Below are positions 24,081 to 35,673 of a stretch of 64,000 bases of DNA, piece by piece. The stretch comes from Ariolimax columbianus. Its lineage: Eukaryota > Mollusca > Gastropoda > Stylommatophora > Arionidae. The stretch covers positions 37,203,210 through 37,267,209 of the forward strand of contig JAVGWX010000011.1 of NCBI GenBank assembly GCA_036924085.1, given 5' to 3'. How positions within the stretch are numbered: the stretch's first letter is position 1; each line of letters begins with the position of its first letter. Position numbers and translations under genes: made by a program. The notes beneath the pieces were generated by a model. The model was not told the DNA's origin. It worked only from the letters and a program-made list of their open reading frames with translations, and did no database searches.

Positions 24081-24369
24081 ATACATGAGATTACATTTGA
24101 CATCCTTTAAGACAAATTGTTGCACTTAATGTGAACAAAGATAGGTTTTGACTGTTCGGAAAACCGTATTCACCTTTAAGCAATTAACTGAAAGAGCAAT
24201 ACAATGTGACAAGAATGTATATATAATGATTTACCAAGGGAACGCTTTCGATATGTAGAAATAGGAAACAAGGACATCTATTAGATAATGTGAGAGCATT
24301 GAACAACATGAATAAACAAACGTGACGTGGGCAAAGGATTGAGTTACAGATGCTTTTAATATAACTACA

Positions 24370-24800
24370 CTAGTACTTCACACTGGGAAGGCATGGCCAG
24401 GCTTCAACAGCCTGTGTCATTCCAGCCATGGTGGATGGGTGCGAGGTGTGGAACCTACCAAGAAGTGACATGGTGTGGCTCCAAGCTACTCAACAGGCGA
24501 TGAAGTGTAGAACACTACGAGACCGCACCCACAGGACCGCCATCAAGCCTGCTTCAATGACGTCCAGATATGTAAGTGCGGGTGGCCTGGCCACGTGATA
24601 GCCATGCCTGACAATAAATGGACACGTAAAGTGACGTCATGGTGGCGCTACACCTATTAAGGTCGTCCCGGGCGTCCACCAATTATATGGAGAGATTGCC
24701 TATTATAGTACCTTCGTCCAGCATGGTACTTGATGAAAGAGATGAGTTTAGACGACACTTGGCTACCTGGAATAGGGCACTAAATGTGCCTGAGTGATCA
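24370..24800 (+). pseudogene. LINE C-terminal remnant flanking the satellite
   Basis: The plus strand translates as VIPAMVDGCEVWNLPRSDMV and then QQAMKCRTLRDRTHR. Farther on, other frames resemble a 'RKVT.WW.RYT...RGRPPI.WRDCL' stretch and an 'RRHLATWNRAL' end. This is the region after the RT core in one animal LINE group. Stops and frame changes make it non-functional. From 24801 to 25049 I see nothing further that I recognise. Confidence 0.7.
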
Positions 24801-25049
24801 CCAGGACTACAGCAGTACATTAGTACGACAATAATGTGTGCCTTCGTTATTGCTGTTCAACATTGACAATGAATGTGATAACAGCAGAAGCAAGCCAAGC
24901 TGCAACACTAGAATCGGGAATTCAAACAACAGCAGTGACAAATTTAACTCTGTACATGAACTAAACTTTAGAGATGAGCTAAGCTTAACATCCGAGGGCA
25001 ATGACAGATTGCACGCTGGTTCGGTCATCTCAAAGAAATAAATCAATAT

Positions 25050-25258
25050 ATGATAAACAGTATGTCGACTCTGTCCCACAAGTACAAAACATGGTCTCTT
25101 TCAAAGGCCGACGAGAGAAGAATTTCGACGTGTGAAAGGAAGTGCTTGGGGAAGGTCAGCGGTCTCACCAGGAAAGTCACTATGCGAAACGAAGACATTC
25201 GAAATATGGTCCACAATACGTCTTGTGCAGAGTACATTTCCGGGCCAAAAATTCGAAA
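25050..25258 (+). pseudogene. LINE thumb-region fragment fused to simple repeat
   Basis: The frame starting at 25050 encodes SHKYKTWSLSKADERRISTC, then ERKCLGKVSGLTRK and NEDIRNMV. This matches the '.YG.E.W.L....RRI...E.K.LR.....R' stretch found after the RT core in RTE-like LINE polyproteins. The frame then runs into the CA/CT-rich array (giving a 340-codon ORF of TQPSL units), so the long ORF is a fragment joined to a repeat. Confidence 0.7.
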
Positions 25259-27045
25259 CACACAACCTTCTCTCACACAACCTTCTCTCACACAACCTTC
25301 TCACACACAACCTGCTCTCACACAACCTTCTCTCACACAACCTTCTCTCACACAACCTTCTCACACACAACCTTCTCTCACACAACCTTCTCACACACAA
25401 CCTTCTCTCACACAACCTTCTCACACACAACCTTCTCTCACACAACCTTCTCACACACAACCTTCTCTCACACAACCTTCTCTCACACAACCTTCTCTCA
25501 CACAACCTTCTCACACACAACCTTCTCTCACACAACCTTCTCTCACACAACCTTCTCACACACAACCTTCTCACATACAACCTTCTCTCACTCGACACCC
25601 ACACTCGACACACACACACACTACACACATGACACATACAACCTCATCACACACAACCTTCTCTCACACAACCTTCTCACACACAACCTTCTCACACAAC
25701 CTTCTCTTACACAACCTTCTCTCACACAACCTTCTCTCACACAACCTTCTCACACACAACCTTCTCTTACACAACCTTCTCACACTCAACCTTCTCTTCT
25801 ACTACCTTCTCACACACAACCTTTTCTCACACGACACCCACACTCGACACACACACATGACACACACAACCTTCTCACACGACGATACATATACACACAC
25901 ACAACCTTCTCACACACGACACACACAGGCTCGATACACAAGACACACACGACCTTCTCACACACAAACTTCTCACACACGACACACACAGACTCGACAC
26001 ACACAGACTCGACACACGCGACCTCACACACGACCTTCTCACACACGACACACACAGACTCGACACACATGACACACACGACCTCACACACGACACACAC
26101 AGACTAGACACACAGGACCTTCTCACACACGACACACACAGACTCAAAACATATGACACACACAACCTTCACACACAGGACACACACAGTCTCGACACAT
26201 ACAACCTTCTCACACACGACCTTCTCACACACGACACACACAGACTCGACACACACAACCTTCTCACACACGATCTTCTCCCTCACGGCTTTCTTACACA
26301 CGACACACACAGACTCGACACACACGACCTTCTCACACACGACACACACAGACTCGACACACACAACCTTCTCACACACGATCTTCTCCCTCGCGGCTTT
26401 CTTACACACGACACACACAGACTCGACACACACAACTTTCTCACACACGACCTTCTCACTCACGACTTTCTCACTCACGACCTTCTCACACACGACACAC
26501 ACACGACCTTCTCACACACGATCTTCTAACACACGACACACACAGATTCGACACACACAACCTTCTCACACACGATCTTCTCCCTCACGGCTTTCTTACA
26601 CACGACACACGCGACACACACAGACTCGACACACACAACTTTCTCACTCACGACCTTCTCACACACGACACACACACGACCTTCTCACACACGAGACACA
26701 CACGACCTTCTCACACACGACCTTCTCACTCACGACTTTCTCACTCACGACCTTCTCACACACGACACACACACGACCTTCTAACACACGACACACACAG
26801 ATTCGACACACACAACCTTCTCACACACGTCCTTCTCACTCATGACCTTCTCACACACGACACACACAGACTGGACACATACGACCTTCTCACACACGAC
26901 ACACACAGACTGGACACACACGACCTTCTCACACACGACACACACACACTCGACACACACGACCTTCTCACACACGACACACACAGACTCGACACACACA
27001 CAACCTTCTCACACACGACCTTCTCACACACGACACATACATTCA
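25256..27045. repeat. 1.8-kb CA/CT-rich array (15-bp unit, then a CGACACACA mosaic)
   Basis: From 25256 to about 25830 the unit is acaaccttctctcac (15 bp, with ctctcac/cacacac alternation). From about 25860 to 27045 it is a mosaic of acacacgaccttctc and cacgacacacacagactcga. The plus strand has almost no G, giving strong strand asymmetry. All three plus frames and some minus frames stay open for 100-340 codons (TQPSL, HNLLS and TTFSH repeats; RRLCE and CVESVCVVCEK repeats). Confidence 0.97.
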
Positions 27046-27239
27046 GTTTTCCAGAATGTGTTCATGTGTCTATGTCAGAGTAATGAAACCACCAGCCCTT
27101 TGCATGTCCGCCATCGTTCTCGGCCAAAATCAATATCCCTCTACCATCAGGGGTCTAGTTTTAATCAAATCTCCAGCAGCCAGGCAAATCAAGCTTCTCA
27201 AACATACTGTGTAAGCTACATGGGACCAGCAGCTTTAGT

Positions 27240-28135
27240 TTGTTAACCCCACGCTTACATGCTGGTGGTGTCCATCTGTTAACCCCACGCTTACATGCTG
27301 GTGGTGTCCATCTGTTAACCCCACCCTTACTGCTGGTGGCGTCCATCTGTTAACCCCACGCTTACATGCTGGTGGTGTCCATCTGTTAACCCCACGCTTA
27401 CATGCTGGTGGTGTCCATCTGTTAACCCCACGCTTACATGCTGGTGGTGTCCATCTGTTAACCCCACGCTTACATGCTGGTGGTGTCCATCTGTTAACCC
27501 CACGCTTACATGCAGGTGGTGCCCTCCACGTGTGTGTTATGCCCGTGTGTTATGCCCGTGTGTTAACCCCACGCTTACATGTTGGTGGTACCCTCCATGA
27601 ATGTTATGCCCGTGTTAACCCCACGCTTACATGCTGGTGGTGCCCGCGTGTTAACCCCACGCTTACATGCTGGTGGTGCCCTCCATGTGTGTGTTATGCC
27701 CGTGTGTTAGCCCCACGCTTACATGCTGGTTGTGCCCGCGTGTTAACCCCACTCTTACATGCTGGTGATGTACGCGTGTTAACCCCACGCTTACATGCTG
27801 GTGGTGCCCGCGTGTTAACCCAACGCTTACATGCTGGTGGTGCCCGTGTGTTAACCCAACGCTTATATGCTGGTGATGCCCGTGTGTTAACACCACGTCT
27901 ACATGCTGGTGGTGCCCGTGTGTTAACCCCACGCTTACATGCTGGTGGTGTCCATCTGTTAACCCCACGCGTACTTGTTGATGGTGCCTTCCATGTGTGT
28001 GTTATGCCCGTGTGTTAACCCCACGCTTACATGCTGGTGGTGGTGCCCGTGTGTTAACCCCACGCTTACATGCTGGTGGTGCCTGTGTGTTAACCCCACG
28101 CTTACATGCTGGTGGAGCCCTCCATATGTGTGTTA
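27240..28135. repeat. 36-bp minisatellite (about 22 units)
   Basis: Unit taaccccacgcttacatgct plus ggtggtgtccatctgt. The later part has the variant join 'gcccgtgtgt'. Longer composite units carrying 'ccctccatgtgtgtgttatgc' inserts recur near 27520, 27590, 27680, 27990 and 28110. Alternative reading frames (PRLHAGG, HGHHQHV) are artefacts. Confidence 0.95.
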
Positions 28136-28204
28136 TGCCCGTCTTCCTGTTTACAGTTATCGGAAATTTGACAGAAACTGGTTATTTTAGCACGTGGCAG
28201 CGTT

Positions 28205-28450
28205 TTAGAGCACATCAGTGGTCTCGAGGTAAGGTGTTCGCCTCGGGTGTCACGTGTTCGAAACGCGATGGAAACAGGGATTTTTTTCACGTGGATATAC
28301 TGGTAAAAATGTCCATAATATCTGGGTAGTGAGATCGGACTCTCGTGTTCAGTGTCGAGCACATTAAACATTAATTGACAGTTGTAAATCGGAAAACAAT
28401 ACCCTTAACGACCGATGCCCGTACAAAATTCAAATAAAAAATCTATTGAA
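28205..28450 (+). mobile_element. tRNA-derived SINE, family 2
   Basis: The head cagtggtctcgaggtaaggt and then gtgttcgcctcg looks like an A-box region. It is followed by cacgtgttcgaaacgcg, which carries a B-box-like GTTCGAAAC. The body (tttcacgtggata, then ggtaaaaatgt, gagatcggac, gcgagcac-like sequence and a taacg motif) is shared with 60330-60600. The heterogeneous AT-rich 3' end reads aaaaaatctattgaagttat. Confidence 0.8.
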
Positions 28451-28469
28451 GTTATTTGTACCTTTACCC

Positions 28470-28640
28470 AGGTGGTTTCTTAAGAGCAGATATAGACGGC
28501 GCCTAACTGGCTGCGGGTCTACTTAGCTCTAGTGTTTGAGTCTATTAAGATGGACTCGCATATCGGTTAAAAAAATCACCCTCCAAGAAATTGATTGTAT
28601 ACAGACTCTGTAGAGTCTTCTAAACCAGTAAAAAGACGTT
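28470..28640 (+). repeat. Family B, partial copy
   Basis: Carries the central part of family B (ttaagagcag..., then gtttgagtctattaagatgg, then actcgcatatcggtta). The 5' and 3' parts are missing. Confidence 0.75.
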
Positions 28641-28744
28641 AAGTTAAGTTTCCCACAGCAAGCGGGCCGATTTCCCGGTTCCTGGAACATTTCAGTCAGT
28701 TAAGAAAAAAAGATAGATACTGTCAACGTCAATAATGTGTTGGA

Positions 28745-29090
28745 CGTCAATGTACAGGGAAGTCGAGATTAACGTCTGGTAAGACAGGCCATAATGATCC
28801 GAATATGTTAATCAGAGTTTTGCGAAAGATACTGATCAAGGCATGTATCTCACTTCCATGCGGACCTCACAGGAAACAGGCTGTTTAATAACAGTTTGGC
28901 CAACGAAACGAGGTAGGAATCTACATGATTTCCGTAGTGGTGAATGCCATGTAGATGAAGCCAATCATAGCATAACACTATAGAGGACCCCAATGCGTCA
29001 TCATCACGATACCCATAACGTGAGGAAAGCTAATGCAACCCGCTACTTAAAGCGCTTTTCAGGGTGCAGACAAGAGTTCTTTTTTAATGT
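28745..29090 (-). repeat. Family C copy, minus orientation
   Basis: The reverse complement shows the conserved ctgaaaagcgctt start region, the cttcatctacatgg block, acagcctgtttcctgtgagg, and about two decayed minisatellite units (ccttgatcagtatctttcgc). It ends with the conserved 3' motif as cgttaatctcgacttccc. It lies head-to-head with the next copy. Confidence 0.7.
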
Positions 29091-29660
29091 CCACAATGAG
29101 TAAGTTTACACTTTTGTGTGCACTGAAAAGAGCGCTAATTGACGAGCTGAAGTAGCTTTCCTCACATCCCGAGGGTGTTGATGAAGGTGGACAGCGGTCC
29201 TCAAGACGGTTGTGTTATGTTTGCCTTCATCTGCTTGACGTTCACTACTACGGAGATCAGGTCGATCCACATGTCGTCAGCCAGACTGTCTTGAAAATAG
29301 CCTGTTTCCAGGAAACGCTACATGGAAGAAAAATATAGTGGTCTTGGTCAGAATGTTGTGCCTGAGCTTGACGCGCCGCCTTGGTCAGAATATTGTGTCT
29401 CATCCTGACACGTCGCCTTGCTCAGTATGTTGTTCCTGACCCTGACACCCGCCTTGGACAGTATGTTGTGCCTGACGCTGACGCGCCGCCTTGGACAGTA
29501 TGTTGTGCCTGACGCTGACGCGCCGCCTTGGACAGTATGTTGTGCCTGACGCTGACGCGCCGCCTTGGACAGTATGTTGTGCCTGACGCTGACGCGCCGC
29601 CTTGGACAGTATGTTGTGCATGACTATGTTAGCGTCTCAGTTCCCCTTACACAAACGAGT
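29085..29660 (+). repeat. Family C copy with 37-bp minisatellite (about 7 units)
   Basis: The 5' part (29090-29335) carries atgagtaagtttacac, ctttcctcacatcccgag, cttcatctgcttgacg and cctgtttccaggaaacgct. The internal array at 29340-29615 has the unit ttggacagtatgttgtgcct plus gacgctgacgcgccgcc. The 3' end is gttagcgtctcagttcccct. Five of the units are nearly identical, suggesting recent expansion. Confidence 0.85.
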
Positions 29661-29829
29661 TCACTTACTCATCGTGAGCATCCAATAACAACATCTTTAT
29701 CGTACTACGTCTCAAACGTGTTCTCTCCTTCACAGTTCTGTCTTCCCTGACAATAAGTCATGTACCGATTGGCGGCTCATGTAGCCTGGGCGTGTCGCGA
29801 ACCCAATAAGTTATCATTAATAAAGTGTG

Positions 29830-29965
29830 TTGTCCATCGCAAGTGAAAATGGCGACACCATCAGACGGCCTTGTCTTGATGATGTAACTTGCGCTATATT
29901 TGGATTATAATGAGGATGAAGCTGCGCTGGTCATCGACCTCACTCTCTGGTCCCGAACTACCTTG
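29830..29965 (+). repeat. Repeat D (shared with 46940-47235)
   Basis: Begins gttgtccatcgcaagtg and contains aacttgcgctatatttggat, aagctgcgctggtcatcgac and ctcactctctggtcc. The same series occurs at 46950-47080, inside a family C copy. Class unknown. The flanking 29966-30339 holds one plus frame of 95 codons without a recognised family. Confidence 0.65.
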
Positions 29966-30339
29966 AACTGAACTGACCGACATGCCACTCGAACACTACA
30001 TTACATCATTCCCAGATGCATGTGGGTACCTGGCCTACATTCAAGAAATGCATACAAGGTATCGCGAAAAAGAACTTACAATAACACCTGCAAGGAAACT
30101 GATACCTAACCAAAGGAAATCTGCCATTCAATGTCTTCTACTTTCTTATTACTTCTGTACCTCTTTGCATCTATCTATTGCTCTTGCCCATTACATTTTC
30201 TTTCCTTTCACAACACAAGCTACTTACTTCGTCATCTCATTTTTTCTTTATACTATTTCTTCACCCTAACGTCATCGGTCTGTTCTGCTATAGAAATGTA
30301 CACTTGTCTCATTTTCATTGTCTGTTTTTAGCCACCAAA

Positions 30340-30690
30340 TTTATCCCGTGTGGTCTGCCGGGGTCTTTGTGTATGACAAGGACAAATATAGCACCACTGC
30401 CTCGCGGAGAGCATGTCGTAAGAGGCGGCTTACTGTGTGACATGGCATACCACCAGCCATCGTTGGGTGGTTTGTTAAGAGCACTATAGATGGCGCCTAA
30501 CAGGCTGTGGGTCTACTTTGCTCTAGTGTTTGAGTCTATTAAGATGAACTCGCACATCGGTTAACCACCCAGCTCAGCGGAGTAGAAAGAAATCCTTTGC
30601 CCGGCTATATCCAGCTCATACCAGAGTTGGGACCTGCACAGGGGCATCTGCACCTGTAGAAGTACAGGTTGAATAAGAACTAAGATATTT
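30340..30690 (+). repeat. Family B copy
   Basis: Near full length: gtggtctgccggggtctttg, then agagcatgtcgtaagagg, tgtttgagtctattaagatg, cacatcggttaaccaccc, and the end acctgtagaagtacaggtt. It is the best-preserved copy in the window together with 44540-44920. Confidence 0.8.
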
Positions 30691-31283
30691 CTCACATTTA
30701 TTCTTCATCTCATATATAATTCCCTTGTATTCTCTCCCCCTCTTATCCATCTTTTCCCATCATGTTTTCCTCTTTAATCCCCTGTTAATGTTTCTTTCCG
30801 TCTCAGTATTCCCTTCCTCCAAATCTGGCTCCCCCGTCCCAAAAATAAAACTGTCAAGAATTCAATGCATTAAAAACAATATGCGAATTTATTTCAGAAA
30901 AGTTTATTCGAAAAGACAAGACTAAAGATTTCCCTCTAGACACGGTAAAAATAGAATCGCATGTTTTCTGCTCACCAAAACCTTACAGGTTCAACTTAAC
31001 GATAACAACCCAGAATTCGACACGGGTAGTTAGAGCGCCCGATGCACGTGCTCCTGGTTTCTAACAGTAACCTATAGAACACAAATGAGCCAACAAGACG
31101 AGAACTGACACGGTAAAGCGACATTTTTACTGCTCCCATCTGTATTTCTGCAATTTCAAAATGTCCTTTAAAAATAAATGTGTTTTTTTTTTTTTTCCTT
31201 CCTGCGAGCTGTTTTCAGAAGAGCTGGCATGATTTTCTTATCTTTCTGAGGAAAATCGGCAACCCTCGGTCCTGAGATAGTTA
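30691..31283. other. Unassigned spacer
   Basis: AT-rich, with a T16-like run near 31177. No gene or family recognised. Confidence 0.4.
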
Positions 31284-32125
31284 ACATGGCAATCATCCAA
31301 GAGAGAGATAACAATCATCCAAGAGAGAGATAACAATCATCCAAGAGAGAGATAACAATCATCCAAGAGCGAAATAACAATAATCGAAGAGCGAGATAAC
31401 AATAATCGAAGAGCGAGATTATAATAATCCAAGAGCGAGATAATAATAATCCAAGAGCGAGATAACAATAATCCAAGAGCTAGATAACAATAATCCAAGA
31501 GCGAGATAACAATAAACCAAGAGCGAGATAACAATAAACCAAGAGCGAGATAACAATAAACCAAGAGCGAGATAATCATCCAAGAGCCAGGTAACAATAA
31601 TCCACGAGCGAGATAACAATCATCCAAGAGCCAGGTAACAATAATTCACGAACGAGATAACAATCATCCAAGAGCCAGATAACAATAATCCAAAAGCCAA
31701 ATAACAATCACCCAAGACCCAGATAACAATAATCCAAAAGCCAAATAACAATCATCCAAGAGCCAGATAACAATCATCCAAGAGCCAGATAACAATCATC
31801 ATTAGTCAGATAACAATAATCCAAAAAGGAAATACTAATCATCCAAGAGAAAGATAACAATCATCCAAAAGCTAGATAATAATTCAAAAGCCAGATAACA
31901 ATAATCCAAAAGCTGAATAAAAATCATCCAAGAGTCAGATAAGAATCATCCAAGAGTCAGATAAGAATCATCCAAAAGTCAGATATCAATAATCCAAAAG
32001 CCAGATAACAATCACCCAAGAGCCAGATAACAATAACCAAAGAGTTAGATAACAGAACAATAATCCAAGAGCCATGTAACAATAAACAGGGAAACAGATA
32101 CAATAGTCAGGGAAATGGAGCAATG
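31284..32125. repeat. 22-bp minisatellite
   Basis: Unit about ataacaatcatccaagagag plus 2 bp, drifting to agagcgagataacaataatc and agagccagataacaatc. About 37 units. Minus frames of 66 and 96 codons (IIVISLLDYCYLALG-like) are artefacts. It resumes at 32417 after a SINE insertion. Confidence 0.95.
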
Positions 32126-32135
32126 ATCAGGAAAA

Positions 32136-32406
32136 TAAAGGCCGCCGTATATCGTAGACGATGATGGCATAATTTATTTTGCTAGAGCTATTTTTAGTAA
32201 GGATTAACTGCGCTATTTGTTATCCTCACTTTCTTGTCTCGTGCCGCCCGACCCCAGTGGCAAGTCAAGGACAAGACGACTAGGGGGCAACTACGATATG
32301 CAGACGACACTGCATCAAGCATTCGTGAAAAAACGGTGCAGGAGTCGAGCCCACACCACCTGATCACGAGGCCGACGGCTTTAAGCACTTCGCCACGGAA
32401 TCCCCA
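32136..32406 (-). mobile_element. tRNA-derived SINE, family 1, with 10-bp TSD
   Basis: Flanked by the direct repeat atcaggaaaa (32126-32135 and 32407-32416). On the minus strand the head reads tggcgaagtgcttaaagccg (A-box like) and about 35 bp later gtgggctcgactcct (B-box like, consensus GGTTCGANTCC). The body and tail (taatccttactaaaaatagc, then gccatcatcgtctacgat and ggcggcctttat-like sequence) are shared with 40145-40425. It was inserted into the 22-bp minisatellite. Confidence 0.88.
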
Positions 32407-32690
32407 ATCAGGAAAAGATAATAATAAGGGAAACAGATAACAATAATCTTAGAGCCAGATAACAATAAACAAAGAGCCAGGTAACAGTAAACAGGGAAAC
32501 CGGTTAACAATAATCAGGGAAAACAGATAACAATAATCAGGGAAACATAACAATAATCAGGGAAAGATAACAATAATCAGGGAATCAGTGAATCAGTGAG
32601 TCAGTGAGTCAGTCAGTGAGTGAGTGAGTGAGTGAATGAGTGAGTGAGTGAGTGAGTGAGTGAGTGAGTGAGTGACTGAGTCAATAATCC
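32407..32690. repeat. Minisatellite continuation and (GTGA)n microsatellite
   Basis: Continuation of the minisatellite as 'agataacaataatcagggaaac' units, then (GTGA)n from about 32583 to 32683. Confidence 0.9.
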
Positions 32691-32719
32691 AAGAGCCATA
32701 TCAGTCTTTCCTAAACTGG

Positions 32720-33092
32720 TGACTGTAGATACCTTCTAACCCTAATCCCGTTAACCTGAACCCTAATACCGTCAATACTAACCTTAATCCAGTTAACCCT
32801 AACCCTAATCGTGTTAACCCTAACGCTTTTAACCCGAACCCTATTCCCGTTAATCATAACCCTAATTCCGTTAATCATAACTCTAATTCAGTTAATCCTA
32901 ACCCTAACCTAACAAACCTTAACCCCTGAAGCCATGGTCCTATAACTCGAATCCATTTAACTTTCGAACCGTAATCCATATAATCTAAATCTCTAATACC
33001 TCTAAACCTAATCTGCACCCTAATCAAACTAAACATAAAACCAATCCATTGAACAATATCTCTAAGCTTAATATTGAAACCTTAATCCATCT
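32720..33092. repeat. Degenerate telomere-like repeat, left part
   Basis: Many variants of taaccctaatcc and ttaaccctaaccctaatc (compare the animal telomere CCCTAA), drifting to 'aaaccttaatcca'. The array continues after the LINE at 36705-36870. It looks like an old interstitial telomere-like satellite. Confidence 0.8.
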
Positions 33093-33206
33093 TCTTCTTC
33101 TTCTTCTTCTTCGTACGCTGTCAAACGTCAACCTGCAATTTTTCGAAGAAAGTAGCGGTCATTCTGAGGCTGTCGACACTGCCATATAGCTTATCTAGTG
33201 TTGGCA

Positions 33207-34407
33207 CTATTGATGACCACATGTGCTTTCTCTGGTCCTCGTATGTCGGCACTTTTGCAGCAGATGTTCAGCGGTCATTTTCCCGGTACCCCAAGTGCAT
33301 TCGTCAGTGGCACCTATCTTCAGTTTATTGAATAGGTGGTACATCAGTCTGTTGTTGCCTGTGCGGAGTCTGAAGACCACGACCTGCTCTCTTGTATTCA
33401 ACTGGTAATAGGCATCGTTTTTTGTGCAGCCAGTATGTTCTGTTTCCCATTTGGCCATGTATCTGGCCCTAATAAGCCTTTTGGACTCTTCGTAGGTCAC
33501 ACTAGAATCTGGTTGTGGTAGTCTTGCACCTTCTTTTGCCAGTCTGTCTGCCTCCTCGTTGCCTTGGATGTTACAGTGGGATGGAACCCACTGTACCACT
33601 ACTCTTTTTGGTGCAGACTGCTGGCATAGTTGACAGAGTACTGCTCTTAAATCATTTAGTTCAGTACTTTTCTGGCTTTTTAGTGCTGTGACTACTGCCC
33701 GGGCATCTGTAAACAGGACTATCTGGCTTTCATTGCTTTCGCCTGTCAGCACTGCTTCTACCGCAGCCCTCAGTGCCTCTACCTCCGCTTTGAAATTGCT
33801 TGAGTATTTTCCACTTGCCACTGACAGTGTTCTTTTTCTATCATTTGGTAGGCTCAGGAATACCCCTGCCCCTCCGTTCTGTGTTGTGTTTGTTACGGAA
33901 CCGTCGGTGTATGCTTGTGAAGTTTTCCGTTATGTGCCTCGGGGTTATATCTCTTCTTTCTTTTTCAGTCTGGCTGTTCTTGTTTCCAATACCTGGTATA
34001 TTTTCTACCACCTCCGGAATGATATGCTGCTTCCAGGTAGGTTTGTGTACAGTAGGGATGGGCTTTGGTATTGTTACAGTGTTCATAGGGTCTTTGCTCA
34101 TCTTTGCTTTGGCTATTTCTGCCAAGTTTCTCCGCTTTAGTTTCCCTTTTCCAAATCTATTTAGTATCTGATGCATTGGATGGTCTGTCAGTCTTCGGAG
34201 TTTCTCTGCTTGCTGCTGGGCTCTGCAGTCTCTTCTGTCTGTCATGGATTGCAGATTTGTAATCTTTTCAAGTTCTACAATTGGCGTTGACTTCATGCCT
34301 CCTGTTATGACTCTCATGGCTTGGTTTTGAAGTTTGCTAATTTTATCGAAGTTCGCCTTTGCTGCTGTTGTCCATGCCGCAATGCCATACTCGAGAACTG
34401 GTCTCAC
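33207..34407 (-). pseudogene. LINE copy 1: RT-RNase H linker, RNase H and C-terminal tail
   Basis: 34407-33841 encodes the region beginning MRPVLEYGIAAWTTAAKANF, which leads into the connection region. A frame change precedes 33821-33207, which holds RNase H motifs: FTDARAVVTAL (second acidic site), VQWVPSHCNIQGNEEADRLA (the histidine and last aspartate). The tail has KNDAYYQLN and a CxxG...H...C zinc-like end in which some cysteines are changed (TDECTWGTGK). Copy 2 at 49391-51067 gives the same sequence in nearly one frame and shows the first acidic motif (YTDGS). Confidence 0.9.
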
Positions 34408-35637
34408 TCTTCCAGTGTAGTTTCTTTAGTATACTTTCGTCTGCTCCCCAGCTTGTGCCAGCAAGTTTCCTCATGATTGCCATTCTTTGTCTGGCTCTCA
34501 TTCGGTTTCTCTCGATCTGACTTTTCGAATGTCATGCGCCGATCAAATGTGACTCCCAAGTAGTTTGGGTTGTCGTTTGGCCGCAGGTATTTGCCGTTAA
34601 GACTTATTTTGGTGTTCTGGGGTTTATTTGAAAGCGAGGATATTGTACATGTTTTTTCCTCGTTTATTTTGACCAGCCATGAGTTCGCCCACTCCTCCAA
34701 CGATGTTAGGGCCTGCTGCATCCGATTGCTTGCTACGGTGAGATTTTTTTCAGAGGTCCACATAACCAGATCGTCTGCAAACATGGAGATCTGGACTCTT
34801 CTTGGTATATTCTCTGTGATGTTGTTTATATACACCAGGAAAAGTATGGGTGACAGTAAACCCCCCCCCCCCCCCCCCCCCGGGGTACTCCTTGCTCCAG
34901 TGTCACCTTTTTGCTCATCTGCCCTTGTACTTGAACTCTGGCTGTTCTGTTTTCGAGGTAGTGGCTGATCCATCTGTACATTTTCCCACATACTTCACTT
35001 CTTCGTAGCTTGACTTCAAGTCCCTCTTTCCACACCATGTCAAATACCTTCTCTAGATCCACCCAAACCGCTAATGTATGCTTTTTCTCTTGGTAAGCAC
35101 CCTATATTTCCTGTGCTATGAGAGTGATCTGGTCCTCAGTGGATCTGTGTTGTCTAAATCCTGCTTGCTGTGGAATTAGTATGTGTTTTTCTTCCAGGTC
35201 CCACATCAGTCTGGTGTTTATTATACGCTCCATCAGTTTGCTTATACAGCTCAGTAGACTGGTGGGCCTGTATCCATTTGGATCTGTTTTATCTTTTTCT
35301 TTCTTTTGTACTGGTATAAGTACAGCATCTTTCCATGCCTACGGTACAATTTCCCTTTTCCAGCTTTGGTTCAGGACTGATAGTAACTTCCTATTTGCTG
35401 TTTGGCCCAACCCCATCAGCATTTCGTTTGTTACCCCATCTTTTCCGGGCGATTTCTTTTTCTTTAAAGTTCTCATGGCCTCATTCATGGCTCTGACTAG
35501 ATTCCATAGTTTGTTCCCTTCTTTACCTAAATTGAGGCTTTCTGTTTTGTTTTTCCAGCTGTCTCTTGTTATTTGGTTTAGTGTTCTTTTGTATTTCGCG
35601 GTGATGGCCCTGAGGGCGATATTTGCATGCATAGATT

Positions 35638-35673
<36 letters not shown>

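Noticed and set aside
22113..24125. A 670-codon protein gene on the minus strand
   Set aside because: It consists only of the 42-bp satellite unit read as a 14-residue repeat and ends where the satellite ends; there is no independent coding evidence.
25050..26107. Repeat proteins of 340 and 321 codons
   Set aside because: They are a LINE fragment running into, or frames wholly inside, a CA/CT-rich array; every frame is open because the unit lacks stop triplets.
32720..33092. A true chromosome end
   Set aside because: The CCCTAA-like units are heavily degenerate and sequence continues on both sides for tens of kilobases, so it is interstitial.
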